A stretch of 64,000 bases of DNA from Aspidiotus rigidus (taxonomy: Eukaryota; Arthropoda; Insecta; Hemiptera; Diaspididae), in the NCBI GenBank assembly GCA_035079385.1, contig JAVHKY010000003.1:7047501-7111500 (forward strand). Direction: 5' to 3'. Below, in pieces: positions 44,700-56,944 of this stretch (its first letter is position 1; each line of letters opens with the position of its first letter). Under the pieces are notes generated by a model. The model had not been told where the DNA came from, made no database searches, and saw only the letters and a program-made list of their open reading frames with translations. The position numbers and the translations under genes were made by a program.

Positions 44700-44990
44700 G
44701 AAACAGCCATGGCGGCTTAACATTTATGTCAGGTGAAAGTTCAGCTGACCATGGTCTCGGTCCATCTACTCATCAAGATTGCTTATTGACACACGGGTCG
44801 TCCATTTTCCTTGCTCGCTTTGAGCTATCCATTTCTCAAGCAAAGAGTGCCTAGTCTCCTGCTTGAGTCGTTGTTCTCTTCTTCGCTTCAAACACCACCG
44901 CTCTCTCCTTAGCGAAGAGCTCGATTGGTGGTAAACGTGCTGAAATGAAAAGAGCCGCCGTCGAGACAGTTTGGTAGGCATTAACACATT
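44700..44990 (-). pseudogene. non-LTR retrotransposon ORF2 C-terminal relic
   Basis: The segment SLLEKWIAQSEQGKWTTRV, then an in-frame TAG at 44766-44768, then DRDHGQLNFHLT, a stop, and SRHGCF matches the pattern W-x(n)-G-R/K-W-T-x-R...W-x-x-R-x-H-G-x-x-x-F-x-L-T-Q-x-L-S-G-H-G-x-F found after the RT of R1/Jockey-group LINEs. Two stops and frame changes show decay. The RT itself is not present upstream. The group is set from this short motif only. Confidence 0.65.
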
Positions 44991-45067
44991 TCAGCACAAT
45001 TCTTCGTTGGATTGGCTCTAGGAATACGAAATAGAATATAGATTTTTCTCAGGTTTTCACGTTCTTG

Positions 45068-45305
45068 CGGGCTGAGTGGCGTAGTGGTAGGATCTCGGCT
45101 TTATAATCCAAAGGTCTGAGATTCAATACCAACTACGGGTAAGCGTTAGCCGTAACAAGTTTATTCACAAAAGCTCACTCCGAACATCGTGTTATGTGCT
45201 AACATCACTAAGCCGATCAACCCGTCTCAGCATTGAGTCGTGTAAAATCCAGAAGTGGGGTTTACCGGCAGTACCAGACGGTCGTGGATCTGATTCAGCG
45301 TCGTA
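45068..45305 (+). repeat. tRNA-derived SINE
   Basis: The head GGGCTGAGTGGCGTAGTGGTAGG... carries a good A box (TGGCGTAGTGG) and a B-box-like segment (GAGATTCAATACC), with CGGCTTTATAATCCAAAGG at the anticodon-arm position. The acceptor ends do not pair well, so it is not a tRNA gene. A unique body of about 160 bp follows (to around 45305) with no A-tail visible. It is a different family from the SINE at 340-850. Confidence 0.65.
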
Positions 45306-45309
45306 AAGA

Positions 45310-46500
45310 CGCGGTTAATCGGTTAACCAGTCTTCCCCATCTCTCGCATACGTTGCGCAGGAAAATAATGGAAAAATGAGGATGCAATAGTAATGGCGCC
45401 TCATTTGTCACCTTCCCAAGCCAGACTTGGTCACTGTGGGAACGATGCGAATTTTGAATAAAATACTTGTAAAAAAACTTTCTAGGTATAGGTAATTTAT
45501 CAGGTTTCTGATTCGTCGGTATTTTCAGAGCAGTCTTCATACATTAACTTGACTTGAAATTTTTATTTCGAACGATCGATCGTGATGTGATGGTGGAAGT
45601 TATAATCGAATTAAATTTTTTATTCTGCTTGCGTAATGGACGCAAAAAGAGTATCAAACTTATACTGTATATGACGAGTTTTTCTTATGGTCAACATTTT
45701 TTTTTTTTTTTCTTTGATGATTAGTGACGAAGATTTTCTGTTTCATTTTCATTCATTTCTTATCCCCATGATTGGTCATCAAAAATATTTTACAATTCAT
45801 TCACGCCTTTCGATAAATTTTTCTTCGAACAAAAAATTAGTTTCTTCCTCTCTCTATGTAATGTTGGCTTACATCTTAGCATTAGGATTGAAAAATTAAA
45901 ATGATGTCGTTGGAGAACAAAATGGCGATACACATATTTTCGTCTAAACTCGAGATTGAAAGAAATATTCTCAGGAAAGACGACTTAGGCGCGATATTTT
46001 CATTACGAAGCTTTTTACTTCCGTTTTTAAGCGTTTTAAGTAATTAGAAACGAGCCAAGTTGAAAATTACAGACAGGGAATCGATCGGCTTAAGCTTACT
46101 TGTTTTGCATTTTTGGGAAGGATTATCATAAGATATGCAAAAGCCAAATTTGAGGGTAGATAGAATTAGGATTGAGAAATTTATTTATTTCGTCTTTAAA
46201 ATGGGTGGCGTTGATGACGTTTGATTATGTGAACTTCATGAAAGAAAGATAGAGAGTGAATTGTCGTATGACCGTGGAGAAAAATGACATTTTGAAATAA
46301 TACGGATAATTTTGTGGGAATTTCAATAAAATTATCTTTTCGTAGGACAATTTGGTCTTGAATCTCACTTAATCTGAATTAAAAAAAAAAAAAACAAATA
46401 GAAACTTACGTAGTTGACATAATATTGTAAGGAAAACTCTTGAACAATATTTTCAACAGCTGGTACTTATATAACTCAAGTTCTGAATGGTAATCATTTT
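45310..46500. other. no gene recognised
   Basis: AT-rich, with a T-run at 45698-45711 and an A-run at 46380-46394. No frame of interest. Confidence 0.4.
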
Positions 46501-46509
46501 TCAGTTCCT

Positions 46510-47165
46510 ATTTTTGTAGTATACATGTGAAATAGTATAAAAGTAGTACACTGCATGGAACGGGAAGAGGGGGAAGGGACAACTCATAAATTTCCGAATA
46601 CGGGGAAGGGGGTGGTTGCCATATGTAGATTTTTCGGGTTCCAATTTGGATTTCAAGTCTCAATATCAATAAAACAAATCCGTTCCTCCAAGTTACGTCT
46701 ATCCATAATCCCATAGAATAGGTTCTCTGCGTTCCTCGTCCAACTTTGTTAAGTGAGCGTTGTTCAAGCATCCTATATTGGGTGGAATCCATCCACTGAG
46801 CTTTAAGGTTGGGGTCTTGGAAAATTGTCACAAAAATTCTCGCAAAAACTGTCGCAAAACCTCCTCAGTGATTGGGTTTATTATACAGCACACTACCCTT
46901 CATTATACTACGCTGTCAGGCTCTAGCCTAGTATACTAGCCCTGGGTCATTATACTGGCCTTTCACAATAGATTGGGTTTGCTCAATACAAGAGCCAACA
47001 TGGCCTACAGTATTCTAGACTATACTAGGCCTGACACACAATAAACCTTCCTTGGAACTATACTATAGCTTTCATGCATCAGGCTAAATCATACAGTATA
47101 CTATAATCTTCATTATATTAGCCTAATATAAAGTATACTAGATAAAGAGGGGGGCTCACTCGCGG
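46510..47165. repeat. CTAGTATA-rich repeats and inverted ~95-bp module
   Basis: 46540-46620 matches the AAATTTCCGAAT-(A/T)-CGGGG part of the 30.6 kb repeat. 46650-46770, in reverse orientation, is the CATAGAATAGGTTCTCTGCG...TTGTTAAGTGA module. 46890-47150 is filled with CTAGTATACTAG, TTATACTGGCC and AGTATACTA words. Confidence 0.6.
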
Positions 47166-47169
47166 AGTA

Positions 47170-50100
47170 ATTTAAAATATCGTATATTAAACTTTCACTA
47201 GGTTATTATACAATATACCAAGTTTTTTATATGTGTATGCTAGGTCTATAATGAAAACCAAACTTCCTATGGCAGCCAAGTTTTGAATCAATATTTCAAT
47301 ACAATCGAGTTCAATGTATCGAGAGAATCGAGATTGATATATATTTACTCTGTTTTTCTTTGCAAATGAAGCAAGCATCTAAAATGTTACACTACGTATC
47401 TGCGAAGGAGACATGCTCTGATTAAATACATAACATGGACTGGCAGCGCGTTGTCAAACAAGACCTGAGTCTCTTGGTTCTGTTTTTCTAATTGACTATT
47501 ACATGACGGAACTAAAGCTTCTTTTCCTATTAAGGTGTAGAGCTCAAGAAATCTCGATCTTTATTCCACTCAGATCTGGAATCTTTGAGACTTAATATTT
47601 GTACATACGGCAGGCACATTACCATTAAGGAAGTATCGAGAAGAAACTTTTTTGAAGACTGTCCAAAAATTTGAAAAATGCTATGCAAAAATAAAATCAT
47701 AGGTGACACAGAATAATATGTAAACGATATACATTATCTTATCATCAATATTGATGTTCGAAGACTATCTCGGTCACTCCTGATAAGACTGTAGGAGAAA
47801 TAAAATTTGCTTAAGAATTTGCTAGGAAAAAATAAAACCTCAAGAGACAGAGAATGTATATCTTAATGAAAAACTTCCTGAAATTTAGAAATTGCTATGC
47901 AAAAATTAAATCTCGAATAACAGAGAATGTATGTATTACTTGAGTGACGTCACAACACATTTTTCCGGTGAGAACTTTTTTTTTCTTTTTTTTTTTTGCA
48001 ATTGCAGAGGGGCCCTCGCCAGAAATGACATGACATGAAGAAACCACGTTTAGGCAATCGGACGTACTCCTTGGCCGCATCCTAATGCTATCAAACGACT
48101 ACTGCCTTTTCCCGCTGATTATTGATCATTCTTCTTTGTGTGATATTTGCAACGCAGTATGGGTGACTGCGACCAGAATGTAGTCAAAGTAGCCTACCTC
48201 ACTTCCTTCATCTAATGGACAAATACTTTACACTGCTCTTACAGAGTGCTGTCAGTCCATATTACCAAATAATATTACACAAGGTGTATAGAATGAAAGT
48301 GCGCTCATTCATGTTGTACACAAAACGCAACCCGCACACTGCCACAGGCTACTACCGTAAAAAATTCAACATTGCATCTTATGGAGCGCATTTGGTTTTT
48401 TTAAATCATCTCAGAAAGAACACTCCTAAACAAGAAAACCAAGAGTATGAAATTTATTTGCTTTTAAATTTCCTTTCAGATGGTGCCATTTTCAAAATTT
48501 TTCAAAAAAATCTAAAACCAACCCAAAAAATTTGAACCAAGTAGTATCTGATAGAAAATTTAAAAATAAACAAATTTCATTTTCTTAAGTTTTTTGTTTG
48601 GAACCGTTTTTTTTTTCGAGATATTGGAGAAAAATAAAACGCGCTGAAGATTTCCCCAATTTTTTACATTTGAACAAGCGCACTTCCTTCTCACCTTGCA
48701 TATTACGTATACCTAGTCAAAGGAGACATGTTGGCTCCGGCTATTTTTTGACATGGACATGTCTTACAGAACTGGATTTCATTTTCAATATAGAAAGGAA
48801 AGCACTTAGATGTGTCACACGGTTTATTGTAACTCACAAATCAACAGGAGTTAGAGAAAGAAATTGTCGAAGGTACGGCTGAAAGTCATGCTAAAACTTG
48901 CATAATGAAATCGTGTCAAGAAATTGCGTCACGAAGATGACATAACGAGCATATCGAGAGATTTATTTGAAGAAATGACAGGCAACGTCTTTTCCAGAAG
49001 GGAAAATCAAGAATCTATTTCTTTTAAAGATGACAGCGTTTCCGTACTGGTCAACATTTTTATCCGCTCTCTTCACCCTCAAATCCTGAATATTCATCTC
49101 TGTTTCAAAATTGTTCTTATTAATTCCATCTCTTTTTAATTCCCCTCAAATCTTTACTTTCCCAGTGATTTTGAGAAGATTGTCCTAAATTCTACCTTGC
49201 AACTATGAGAGAAAAGCGGAAGTAAATTAAAACACGAGTTGGAGTTGGGATGCAGTACTCGGTCGATACTTATGTTTAAAAAACTTCAATCACGATCAAT
49301 ACATGTTACCATGTTTTATACGATCTGAAGGATAATTTTAACTTGCTGGTTTTTATGTAAGGCATCATTTTTTCAAACCTTACTGATCGAAAATTATAAA
49401 GTACTGTAATTATAGAGCAGTTACGCGAAGGGCGGAGATGCTGTACGCTACCGAACTAAAATATACCACACGTATGTTGTACAATATACTAGACGAACAG
49501 TGTTTAATGCGATTATAACTGTACAAATAACGCGGTACACGAATTAAAATGAAGCAGCCGAAAACCCTTGTCACGTGCCGCTATCTCAGACGAAAAGGTG
49601 TAATTTACGACAAAGATGTGCGAATTTTTGGTGAAGGCTCTCATTAAATTTCAAAAATGTGAGGGCGCTATTTTATTGCAGAAGTTGCGTGTGTGAGTCA
49701 CGTGGCTGGTCGTCCACATTTGTAAAACGTTAATAGTTTATATCGCGTGGATCGTGTACGCGCCGAAAACGCCAAGCTTCGATTACGACTCAAAATCATA
49801 ATCGTATCTTACAACCCAGACGCATACACCCCTCCCCTACTCGTCTTTCTTGTCATACTTTTCCATCGTTGCTTTCCTCTGGAAAAAACCCACTTACCAA
49901 TTTAATTTGCTAAGTAGGTCAATAAAAACAATAACAAGTGGGGGCGCGACGATTCAAAATTGGCAAGAACACGTTAAAGAATTTTTATCAAATTTTCCAT
50001 CTTATATGACGAGTTCTAATCCATAAATTTATCTGCATTCATTCAATACAAAGATGCTCGTGGTTCGAGAATCTTCCTATAGGCTGCCGATAAGGTTAAG

Positions 50101-52020
50101 AAAATAGTAATTAAAACAAGTTGCAAAGACTGCGAGGAGAAGAGGAAAATTACCCACGTCATACATGGGAAGATGGTAATATGTACGCAAATTAACGACC
50201 GTGTTTGAATATTTTCCTTCTTTTCTTCATCAAAATAATGACGAACTAACAACAAAGCTCTATCTCAGCGGTAATTTTATTATCGTGCAAAGCCATCCGG
50301 CACTTGTAGATCTGATGGTGATCAAAGAGTTGATAGGAATAAAGCTAACTGCGCCTAAGGTGAGTCGGCCATTATTAAAAACCGGGATATCTGTCACGGT
50401 GCCACCAAATTTATGAAGCGAAGCTCAAAAACGAGATTTTAAATCATTAATACGTTTTTAAAGCAATATCTCGTTCTTAGAATAAATTACTCTCCCTTCG
50501 TACCGCTCCCACTCAATCATTATAATTTCGTGTATCTTTAAGACAGTGAATTATATCGTCTGCCTGCTATTTATATATCGACCATAAATTCATAAATTGG
50601 TATTTCTCGTTTTTTTCTTCTTCTACGCTCGGCATTCGTACATATAAAATATTTTCGTCAAATGAACGTTCGATTACTCGAGTTTATTGGTCATCGTATA
50701 GCATTACTTTCCATCGTCTACTCTGTTTCGTCTTTTCGCATCTTCTTTTTTTCCCCTCTTCTTCTTCTTCTTTTGGCCATAACAGACTACGACATCTGTG
50801 AATACATTTGGCAATACTTTTCTGAACCAGTAACCAGTATTTGTCCGTCTACGAATCAATGATGTTGAGTAGTTCTACACGCAAAACACCGAAGATATAG
50901 GTAGTTAGTGTTTCGTTTAAGAATGCGAAAAAGCGCCATCTGCTTCGGTTTCACTCTTTAGTGGTTGTTGGTACCCGGCAGAGGGAATGTCATCCGTGTA
51001 CAATATGTAAATGACTTTTAACTCTCTACGGCTTCCTATACGCGTCAACATTTTCGTTTTCGTGCATACGACACGAAATACAAAAAACAAGAGAAGAAGA
51101 TACTTGTCGAGAAAAGGAGGACAGGCGAAAGACGATGCTGTCCGTTACAGATCGTGCAAATTTCTTTGATATTCTGCTGCGCCTTCTCATTGTTTTAATT
51201 GAAACAGAGAACAGATCGTTTCCCCCATCTCTTCTTTCGAGATGTCGGTTAGAGCATCCATCTGGAGATGATTATTTAGGACGGATCCACCGCACACGTC
51301 AAATTTTTCCAAGTGTACAAAATTGGCGAGTTCTATTTGTCGTATCATCTTTACAGAGGCTAATGCTGGTGTTTCAAGAGAGAGAAAAGTCATTAATTGT
51401 AGACGCAACGCAACACGTAAAGAATTAATTTCACTATGAGAGATTAGTTTTTTTTTTTCTGTCTGTCATTTTGTACAAGTACAACCCATTAGAAAAGTCA
51501 CTTATCTTCAAAATTGTGGAAAAATTCTGTCCGATGAACTCGAGCGAATGATGGTAAAAAGATTAATTCTGAAGTCGCTCAGAATTCGAAGAAGATGGTC
51601 ATCTATTGATTGTCTGGCGACAATTGTGAAGTTTCTTACACCTGTTTTTTGATGACCACTACAATCTTTTATTGCCAACCGAAAGACTCTTGAGGGTAGA
51701 ATTGACTTATTATCAACCACCTAATTTTTTTAGTAGTCCCTTTAAACTTGAGGGCAACGTTGATTTTTTAGTTGTGTGCGAATTTTTCTGTTATTTTCTC
51801 ATCAGTTTTAATCATTCAAAAAAAATCCTCCACTTTAAGGAAAAACTATGGTTTATGTATACGTCTTTGGGCGTTGTCAGAAAAGTAGGTGGGAGAAGGA
51901 GGTTGACCCTGGCTGTACCTGGCCTAGCCTAAGTCCAAGCTAGCTCTAGAAGAAACCCGCTTAATGACGTCATCAGACTAAATTCAGTCTAGTTTCTATA
52001 GTACAATTGGTGCATTAAGA
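47170..52020. other. no gene recognised
   Basis: Frames of 60-107 codons on both strands (for example 48215-48535 +, 51135-51428 +) show no domain, no repeated relatives and no supported splice partners. A pure pyrimidine stretch near 50735-50772 is low complexity. Confidence 0.4.
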
Positions 52021-52089
52021 GGAGAACCAGAACGGATCCTGAACGGTCGTGTACAGACGCCACTGTTTGACAACCAAGCTATTGCTAAT

Positions 52090-52200
52090 GGAAAAATTAC
52101 GGCTTCCTTAACGAAGTTAAACGAGGAACGCAGGGAACCTGTTTTATGATTCGAATGAGATTTGGTATTGAAAATTCAAGGAAGCCTAGATCATATATAG
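52090..52200 (+). repeat. ~95-bp conserved module left of the minisatellite
   Basis: ACGGCTTCCTTAACGAAG, GAGGAACGCAGGGAACCTG, then TTTGGTATTGAAAATTCAA(G)GAAGCCTAGA. The same order occurs at 33345-33440 and 40050-40140, and in reverse at 57180-57295 and 46650-46770. It includes the left 18-bp inverted repeat (52131-52148). Confidence 0.7.
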
Positions 52201-53061
52201 CTCGACAGTCGAAATTTTTCCAAGTCCCCGTTCTATCATATATAGCTCGAGAGTCGAAATTTTTCTAAGTCCCTCTCCTATCATATATGGCTCGAGAGTC
52301 GAAATTCTTCCAAGTCCCCCTTCTATCATATATGGCTCGAGAGTCGAAATTTTTCTAAGTCCCTCTTCTATCATATATAGCTCGAGAGTCGAAATTTTTC
52401 TAAGTTCCCCTCCTATCATCTATAGCTCGAGAGTCGAAATTTTTTCTAAGTCCCCCTCCTATCATATATAGCTCGAGAGTCGAAATTTTTCCAAGTCCCT
52501 CTCCTATCATATATGGCTCGAGAGTCGAAATTTTTCTAAGTTCCCCTCCTATCATCTATAGCTCGAGAGTCGAAATTTTTTCTAAGTCCCCCTCCTATCA
52601 TATATAGCTCGAGAGTCGAAATTTTTCCAAGTCCCTCTCCTATCATATATGGCTCGAGAGTCGAAATTTTTCTAAGTTCCCCTCCTATCATCTATAGCTC
52701 GAGAGTCGAAATTTTTTCCAAGTCCCCCTCCTATCATATATAGCTCGAGAGTCGAAATTTTTCCAAGTCCCTCTCCTATCATATATGGCTCGAGAGTCGA
52801 AATTTTTCTAAGTTCCCCTCCTATCATCTATAGCTCGAGAGTCGAAATTTTTCCAAGTCCCTCTCCTATCATATATGGCTCGAGAGTCGAAATTTTTCTA
52901 AGTTCCCCTCCTATCATCTATAGCTCGAGAGTCGAAATTTTTTCTAAGTCCCTCTCCTATCATATATGGCTCGAGGGTCGAAATTTTTCTAAGTTTTTCG
53001 CTGGACGGCGGACGGCGGACGCCAGATTTCTCAAATAGCCCCCCATAAAACAGGTTCCCTG
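52131..53061. mobile_element. inverted-repeat-bounded element with expanded minisatellite core
   Basis: Perfect 18-bp inverted repeats, CAGGGAACCTGTTTTATG (52131-52148) and CATAAAACAGGTTCCCTG (53044-53061), enclose an array of 45-46-bp units and a GC-rich GGACGGCGGACG segment. The related element at 33.38-33.81 kb has the same ends and the same GACGGCGGACG...AGCCCCCCATAAAAC right side but a single unit. No coding capacity. Homology continues about 40 bp beyond the left repeat in other copies, so the true element border may lie further out. Confidence 0.65.
52190..52995 (+). repeat. 45-bp minisatellite with 136-bp higher-order period
   Basis: About 17.5 units starting at 52201 and then every 45 or 46 bp, consensus CTCGAGAGTCGAAATTTTTC followed by (T/C)AAGTCCC...CCTATCATATATAG. 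From 52381 three variants alternate: A (TAAGTTCCCC...CATCTATAG, 45 bp), B (extra T, TAAGTCCCCC...ATATAG, 46 bp), C (CCAAGTCCCTC...ATATGG, 45 bp). The order is ABC ABC ABC ABC-like, then AC, A and a B/C hybrid. Because 45 is divisible by three, one reverse frame is open as a 15-residue repeat; this is a by-product. Confidence 0.9.
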
Positions 53062-53075
53062 TTAAAATGAGTCGA

Positions 53076-53960
53076 ACACGGATTACCAATGCAAAATGTG
53101 CTTCATAGATTTGGAGAAGGCGTATAGGACAGGGTGACTCGTGGAAAACTCTTCAGGATGCTTAAAGAATATACGAGTATATGTGATATTTTTAAAGATC
53201 GTTCAACCAATAGAAGAAATGTTTGATGAAACGCAAATTGCAGTGAAAGTCGAAGAAAGTATTCCCAACCACGTTGACGTAGACGAAGGAGTTCGTCATG
53301 GTTGTCCATTACTATGCAGACTATTCAACATACATATTATTGACAAAATAACCCGAAAATGGTAAAGCGTGGAAATAGGAGCAAAATCCTTAAAAACGAT
53401 GCTCTTTGCTGACGACCAGGTGCGGTTGTCGCTGAAAATGAAGACGAATTTAGCCTGGGGAAAACTGTGGAGAAATGTGGGATGAAGATATCTGTAACAA
53501 AAACGAGAACAGTAGTTTTCAAAGGAAAAGACCTATGTCGATCTAAAGTCTTATAGATAGGAATACTATAGAACATGAATATATCGCCGTCAATAATAAT
53601 ATATCGTGCCAAGGGGAAGTTAACGTGCAAAACAATTGGATAGATTTTCAAGGGTGTCGGGATCAATAAATAGGACTCTAAGCGTCATGAGAGAGGCTCG
53701 CCTTAAAGTCTACGACGTTTTAGCAATCCCCGTGCTGACATTCGGGTAGGAGTTGTGGTCTTTAGGGAAATTCAACGGAAGAAAAATAACAGCGGTTGAA
53801 ATGAGGTTTATGCGAACAACAGGCATAACGCTGCTGAGGGAGAGGATACGATCCGAGGTTATTGAGAAGAATCTGGAAGTGACGTCAGTGCTAAACAAGG
53901 TGACAAACTACCGGAGGAACTGGTGGGTTCACGTTGAAAAAATGAAGTAGAATAGGTCAC
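53076..53960 (+). pseudogene. RTE-like LINE reverse transcriptase relic
   Basis: In several frames in order: CFIDLEKAY (from 53100, RT motif near the start of the palm), GVRHGCPLLCRLFNI (motif B, about 53289-53333), MLFADDQV (motif C, about 53399-53422), and then a long C-terminal part with ARLKVYDVLAIPVLTFG...ELWSLGKF, AVEMRFMRTTGITLL and NYRRNWWVHVEKM. This order is typical of the arthropod endonuclease/reverse-transcriptase LINEs of RTE type. Multiple stops (after TRKW, before ELWSLG) and frameshifts mean it is inactive. It begins only about 15 bp after the right 18-bp inverted repeat of the preceding element. The endonuclease and the first part of the RT are missing. Confidence 0.75.
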
Positions 53961-53964
53961 CAAA

Positions 53965-55440
53965 ATCGGTGATAAAATATGCTCTGCTACCATAAAACCA
54001 TAAAACGGAAAGATAACACACTATATTTCTTTTATTATTTGTATTTCATATTATGTTCACATCGAAGGATTACAGCATACTTGTATATAAGAGATACGAA
54101 TCTGAACTTTGTCTGCGAGTATGATACCTATAAAATCATATGCACGTAGGTTTCTCCCTCGCTCCGCGACATGGACGATTAAATAATTGAGAGAAAGACC
54201 ACCAAAGAGAAAATTCAGTTCCATCTACACCTCAGACAGTCCATTAGGCCTACCTATGAAAATGAAACGACAACGACGAAGGGTTCCGCCTAAACCTCAG
54301 CCCAATGGCTAAGTTAGGCAGATGATGAATTGAAGTTGTGGATTCAGTTAATGAGATCTCTTTTTGTGATTATACTCGTAGACATGGTTTTTAGAATGAA
54401 TTCCCGATAAAATAGAAATTGAACTTTGCAAGCAGAAAATTTAGGAAAAAGTGAAAATTTTCGAAAGATAATCAAGGGGCTATTTGTAAGGTGTAACAAA
54501 ATTTACGCATCCCTTCATCCTACAGCGGATATTGTCCACTTATCTTGAGGGTGAAAGTCTTCGTTATGCTCATATTGGGTATACGACGCACTAGAGAGTG
54601 GTAAGATACGAGCTTCTGTCTATGTTCTCTGATTCAGTTTGGTAAAGGCTAACTCACATTGAAACAATCCCTTGTTTACAAGAACGTTTTACATTTTGAA
54701 TGAATTATGAGTTCGAACAATGGACGACAACAACGAAGATTATAAACCTGCGTTTCACCCTCTCCTGTACGTTTATCGTCCTCTTCTTCATTATAAGTTT
54801 AATCTTAAACGACGGCGAATGGCCCATATATTAAGTCAGCGTCACGAAATTATCTTTTTCTTCTATACCATTCCGTGCCGTTCAATTCGGGGTTTTGTAG
54901 CAGTTAAATTTCACAAAAACAACCGTCCCGGATGCTCGTTTCTCTTCCTAAATGTAACGGGCACCATTGTTTCAAAAAAGTGCCAATGAGATGGTGTACT
55001 TGGCTGAAACTTCATTATGCATTCTTTCTTTTTTCATTCTGGATAGTATGATTCCGAATATTGGTATCAAAATTATGACTACGGTAGTTTTCCTGTTGTA
55101 AAAATATTACGTTATTCACGATTCACCCTTCATCTTTGCGCATTTCCGAGTACGGAAAATAGACCTGTGTCATTTAATACTTTTACTGTAAGACTAAAAA
55201 GACTAGCTCTTACTTCGATTTAGTGTTGAAAGAAATCACAACATACATTAATCACCAATGTAGCGATGTTCAAAAATAGCCTTTGTACTTCACAAAGGTC
55301 AAGAGACATTGCAGATATAATAGAAAATTATATTTATCACCCGATGATTTGGAGCGGCACAACGTCCGTAGATTTATATCTGCGAAGAATTGAATAATTA
55401 TACATCTTAATTTCATAAGGTAAAAATAGTATAGGCTGTA
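53965..55440. other. no gene recognised
   Basis: No domain, repeat family or splice structure identified. An 89-codon plus-strand frame at 54720-54989 is rich in basic and aromatic residues but unassigned. Confidence 0.4.
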
Positions 55441-55449
55441 GAGTTGACA

Positions 55450-56290
55450 AGATTTGTCTTTTTTTTTTAATAGCTGGTTTATAAGGAAGGAGAAGCAAAC
55501 TGTCTCGGACTTGCTTATGGACTCTCTGGAGTTTCTTTCTGAGTTGCCTCGACTACTTTTGAAAATCCTGGGGTTTATGAAGAGGCGCTCTAAATTCCAA
55601 ATCACGTTGGTAACCGTAGCTCACGTACGTGTCCAAACATGATCTTGGCCTGAGTCACTTTTGTAGATCCATGCACCAATGATCTATCTGCCAGGAGAAA
55701 GAAGGTATCCATGTATACCACTCCCTTTGGCCTTCATTAATGACCTTGGCTAAAACTCAACCATCTCATCCGATTCGGGTGGAGTGGTGTATATGAGTTC
55801 TTCTTAGACCCAATATTCTTTCAACCTTTCCAAATACCTTTGATTCAAAATTTCTACCTCGGTCTCTTTGTAGTTCCAGAGTATTCAAAGCGCGACATTC
55901 AGTTCTCCACTAATGCATTTGCTACAATTATAGCCTCTTGATTTGGTAGCGCCACTACGTCAGTGCACTTTATATTATTTAATCTCTTATAACCAAGATG
56001 AACCGGCTTCCTCTATCTGTCTCTGGAAATGGTCCGACCTTATTCATTGTTTTACGTCCACAAGAGTACCCAATATTGTAAATTTGTATCCTTACCCAGC
56101 CTCGAGTAGAGGGGCCTCTACTAGCTGAACATGACACACAACATCGACACCAATCTTCACCATCCAATTTACAAGTAGGCCAGTAATATCGCTCTTGTAT
56201 CTTAGACAGCGTTCTTGTTCCATCAAGGTGTCCTTCAGGTGAGTTGTTATGAACGGTCTTCAACACCTCTGAAACTAAAATCTGTGGAAT
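55450..56290 (-). pseudogene. Ty3/gypsy integrase relic
   Basis: The first part, 55979-56266, has the HHCC zinc-binding start of a retroelement integrase (VLKTVHNNSPEGHLDGTRTL, ERYYWP, then WCRCCVSCSASRGPSTR) and the lead into the catalytic core (VGPFPETDRGSRFILV). Downstream in shifted frames come LPNQEA, TPLHPN..M, FFLLADRS and AKIMFGHVRELRLP, the usual order through the core of a Ty3/gypsy integrase. The first catalytic Asp segment is disturbed, with stops and frameshifts throughout, so it is inactive. Neither LTRs nor RT/RNase H could be found next to it. Confidence 0.75.
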
Positions 56291-56299
56291 AACTTGTTG

Positions 56300-56940
56300 G
56301 TGTCGAATTGAAAAGTCTCGAACTATTTATATGTTTTTTACTCCTTTTTAGTTCAACACTTCACTAATTTACTGATGACGTGCTTTCTATAGAATCTAGC
56401 TAGAATGCTCAAACGTAAACTTTCTCACCCGATCCTTAACTTAGACCATCGATTCTCGACACTACCTCCACTCTATACACTTCTTGTGTGAACAGAATTG
56501 GGTTCAAAAATGGAAGATTCTTCGATTGGTAATTTTGTTATCACCAGGACCCTTACTTTCTTCATTCTTGAAGATCTAAAGACGTCACTTGACGAATGTT
56601 TCATGGGCCCCGATAGCAGCAAAATAAATCTTTGATGGTCCAAGTATTGAAAAGTTTTGAAGTCCGATAAGCTACTAGGTGGATGAACGTACAAGCCCAA
56701 GACAATCGCTCAAACAGGTTTTTGACCAGAAGCTATCTCACTCTTCTCGCGATAAATTTTCCATATCCCACAATTTAATACACTTCCTCTTTATAGATAT
56801 TCAACTCGAAAATTGGAATCTTCCCATTCTTAAGATTAAAATTTCAACAGGGAACTTATCTTCTTGTTTTTTTTTTTTTTCTCGAATAATTTGCCGTACG
56901 CCAAAACAAAAAATAGTGTTAGTCCAACATCATCGGCAAA
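56300..56940. other. no gene recognised
   Basis: Upstream side of the gypsy integrase relic, where RNase H would be expected, but no motif is recognisable. A T-run lies at 56866-56880. Confidence 0.4.
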
Positions 56941-56944
56941 CATG

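Noticed and set aside
45068..45140. Functional tRNA gene with A and B boxes
   Set aside because: The acceptor ends do not pair and the B box departs from consensus; a non-tRNA body follows.
48215..48535. 106-codon plus-strand frame
   Set aside because: Lys/Asn-rich with no domain or relatives in the window; no splice support.
52186..53089. Open reading frames of 15-residue repeats on the minus strand (RKISTLE type)
   Set aside because: They arise because the minisatellite period of 45 bp is a multiple of three; 46-bp units break the frame and the same pattern exists in non-coding relatives.
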